NCBI GenBank assembly: GCA_012513545.1
Contig: JAAZCB010000251.1
Span: 1 to 6,940, forward strand
Reading direction: 5' to 3'
Source of the DNA: Clostridiaceae bacterium
GTDB taxonomy: Bacteria > Bacillota_A > Clostridia > Acetivibrionales > Acetivibrionaceae
DNA length: 6,940 nucleotides
In this document: in pieces, positions 6,860-6,940 of the stretch
How positions within the stretch are numbered: position 1 is the stretch's first letter
Layout of the letters: the number at the start of each line of letters is the position of its first letter
Program-made: the position numbers and the translations under genes
Notes under the pieces: model-generated
What the model was told of the DNA's origin: nothing
The model's input: the letters and a program-made list of their open reading frames with translations, nothing else
Database searches by the model: none

Positions 6860-6888
6860 GGTCCGGACATTGTTTAAAAAGATTAAAA

Positions 6889-6934
6889 ATCCAAATAACA
6901 ATTTAATTATTAATAATTCAGTTGTTATTTGGAT
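6889..6934. terminator. Perfect 13-base inverted repeat, probable terminator
   Basis: ATCCAAATAACAA (6889-6901) pairs perfectly with TTGTTATTTGGAT (6922-6934) around a 20-base loop that itself contains the palindrome AATTATTAATAATT (6905-6918). It begins 29 bases after the immunity gene stop. On the plus strand it is followed by ATATAATA rather than a T-run. On the minus strand it is followed by TTTTTAATCTTTTTAA, a good T-rich tail. It may therefore end transcription mainly from a convergent gene beyond the right edge, or act in both directions. Its stem is AT-rich and of moderate strength. Confidence 0.55.
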
Positions 6935-6940
6935 ATAATA

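Overview
The window reads as part of a contact-dependent toxin locus from a Gram-positive, moderately AT-rich member of the Clostridia (Bacillota). Four points suggest this: S-layer homology (SLH) domains, a long Pro-Thr linker of the kind seen in cell-surface proteins of cellulolytic clostridia such as the Clostridium thermocellum group, Rhs core wording common in Gram-positive bacteria (SMDTYEG...LHKYLY), and a strong AGGAGG-type ribosome binding site. The genus is inferred, not proven.

Bases 1-6027 are one uninterrupted reading frame that is already open at base 1, so the visible 2008 residues are the C-terminal part of a larger protein. In order it holds an SLH domain cut by the window edge, two complete SLH domains, a Pro/Thr-rich linker with a 48/54-base minisatellite, two Ig-like modules, an Rhs/YD N-terminal plug segment, about 40 YD repeats, the conserved Rhs-associated core, a hydrophobic glycine-rich segment, a Pro/Gly-rich junction and a C-terminal tip of about 110 residues that looks like a toxin domain. 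The SLH part would hold the protein to secondary cell wall polymer, the YD repeats would form a shell enclosing the tip, and the core would release the tip by self-cleavage.

Bases 6028-6307 hold no convincing gene. They carry a 135-base imperfect inverted repeat (6052-6186) with internal hairpins, whose outer arms happen to fit the integron attC R-box consensus, then a smaller hairpin and a strong ribosome binding site. Bases 6308-6859 encode a 183-residue soluble cytoplasmic-type protein of no family I recognise; its place directly after the toxin tip makes it the likely cognate immunity protein. Bases 6860-6940 hold a perfect 13-base inverted repeat with a 20-base loop, probably a terminator, whose T-rich flank lies on the minus strand and so may mainly serve a convergent gene beyond the window.

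The main interest is the architecture of an SLH-anchored Rhs toxin, an unassigned toxin tip and immunity pair, and an unusual palindromic element separating the two.
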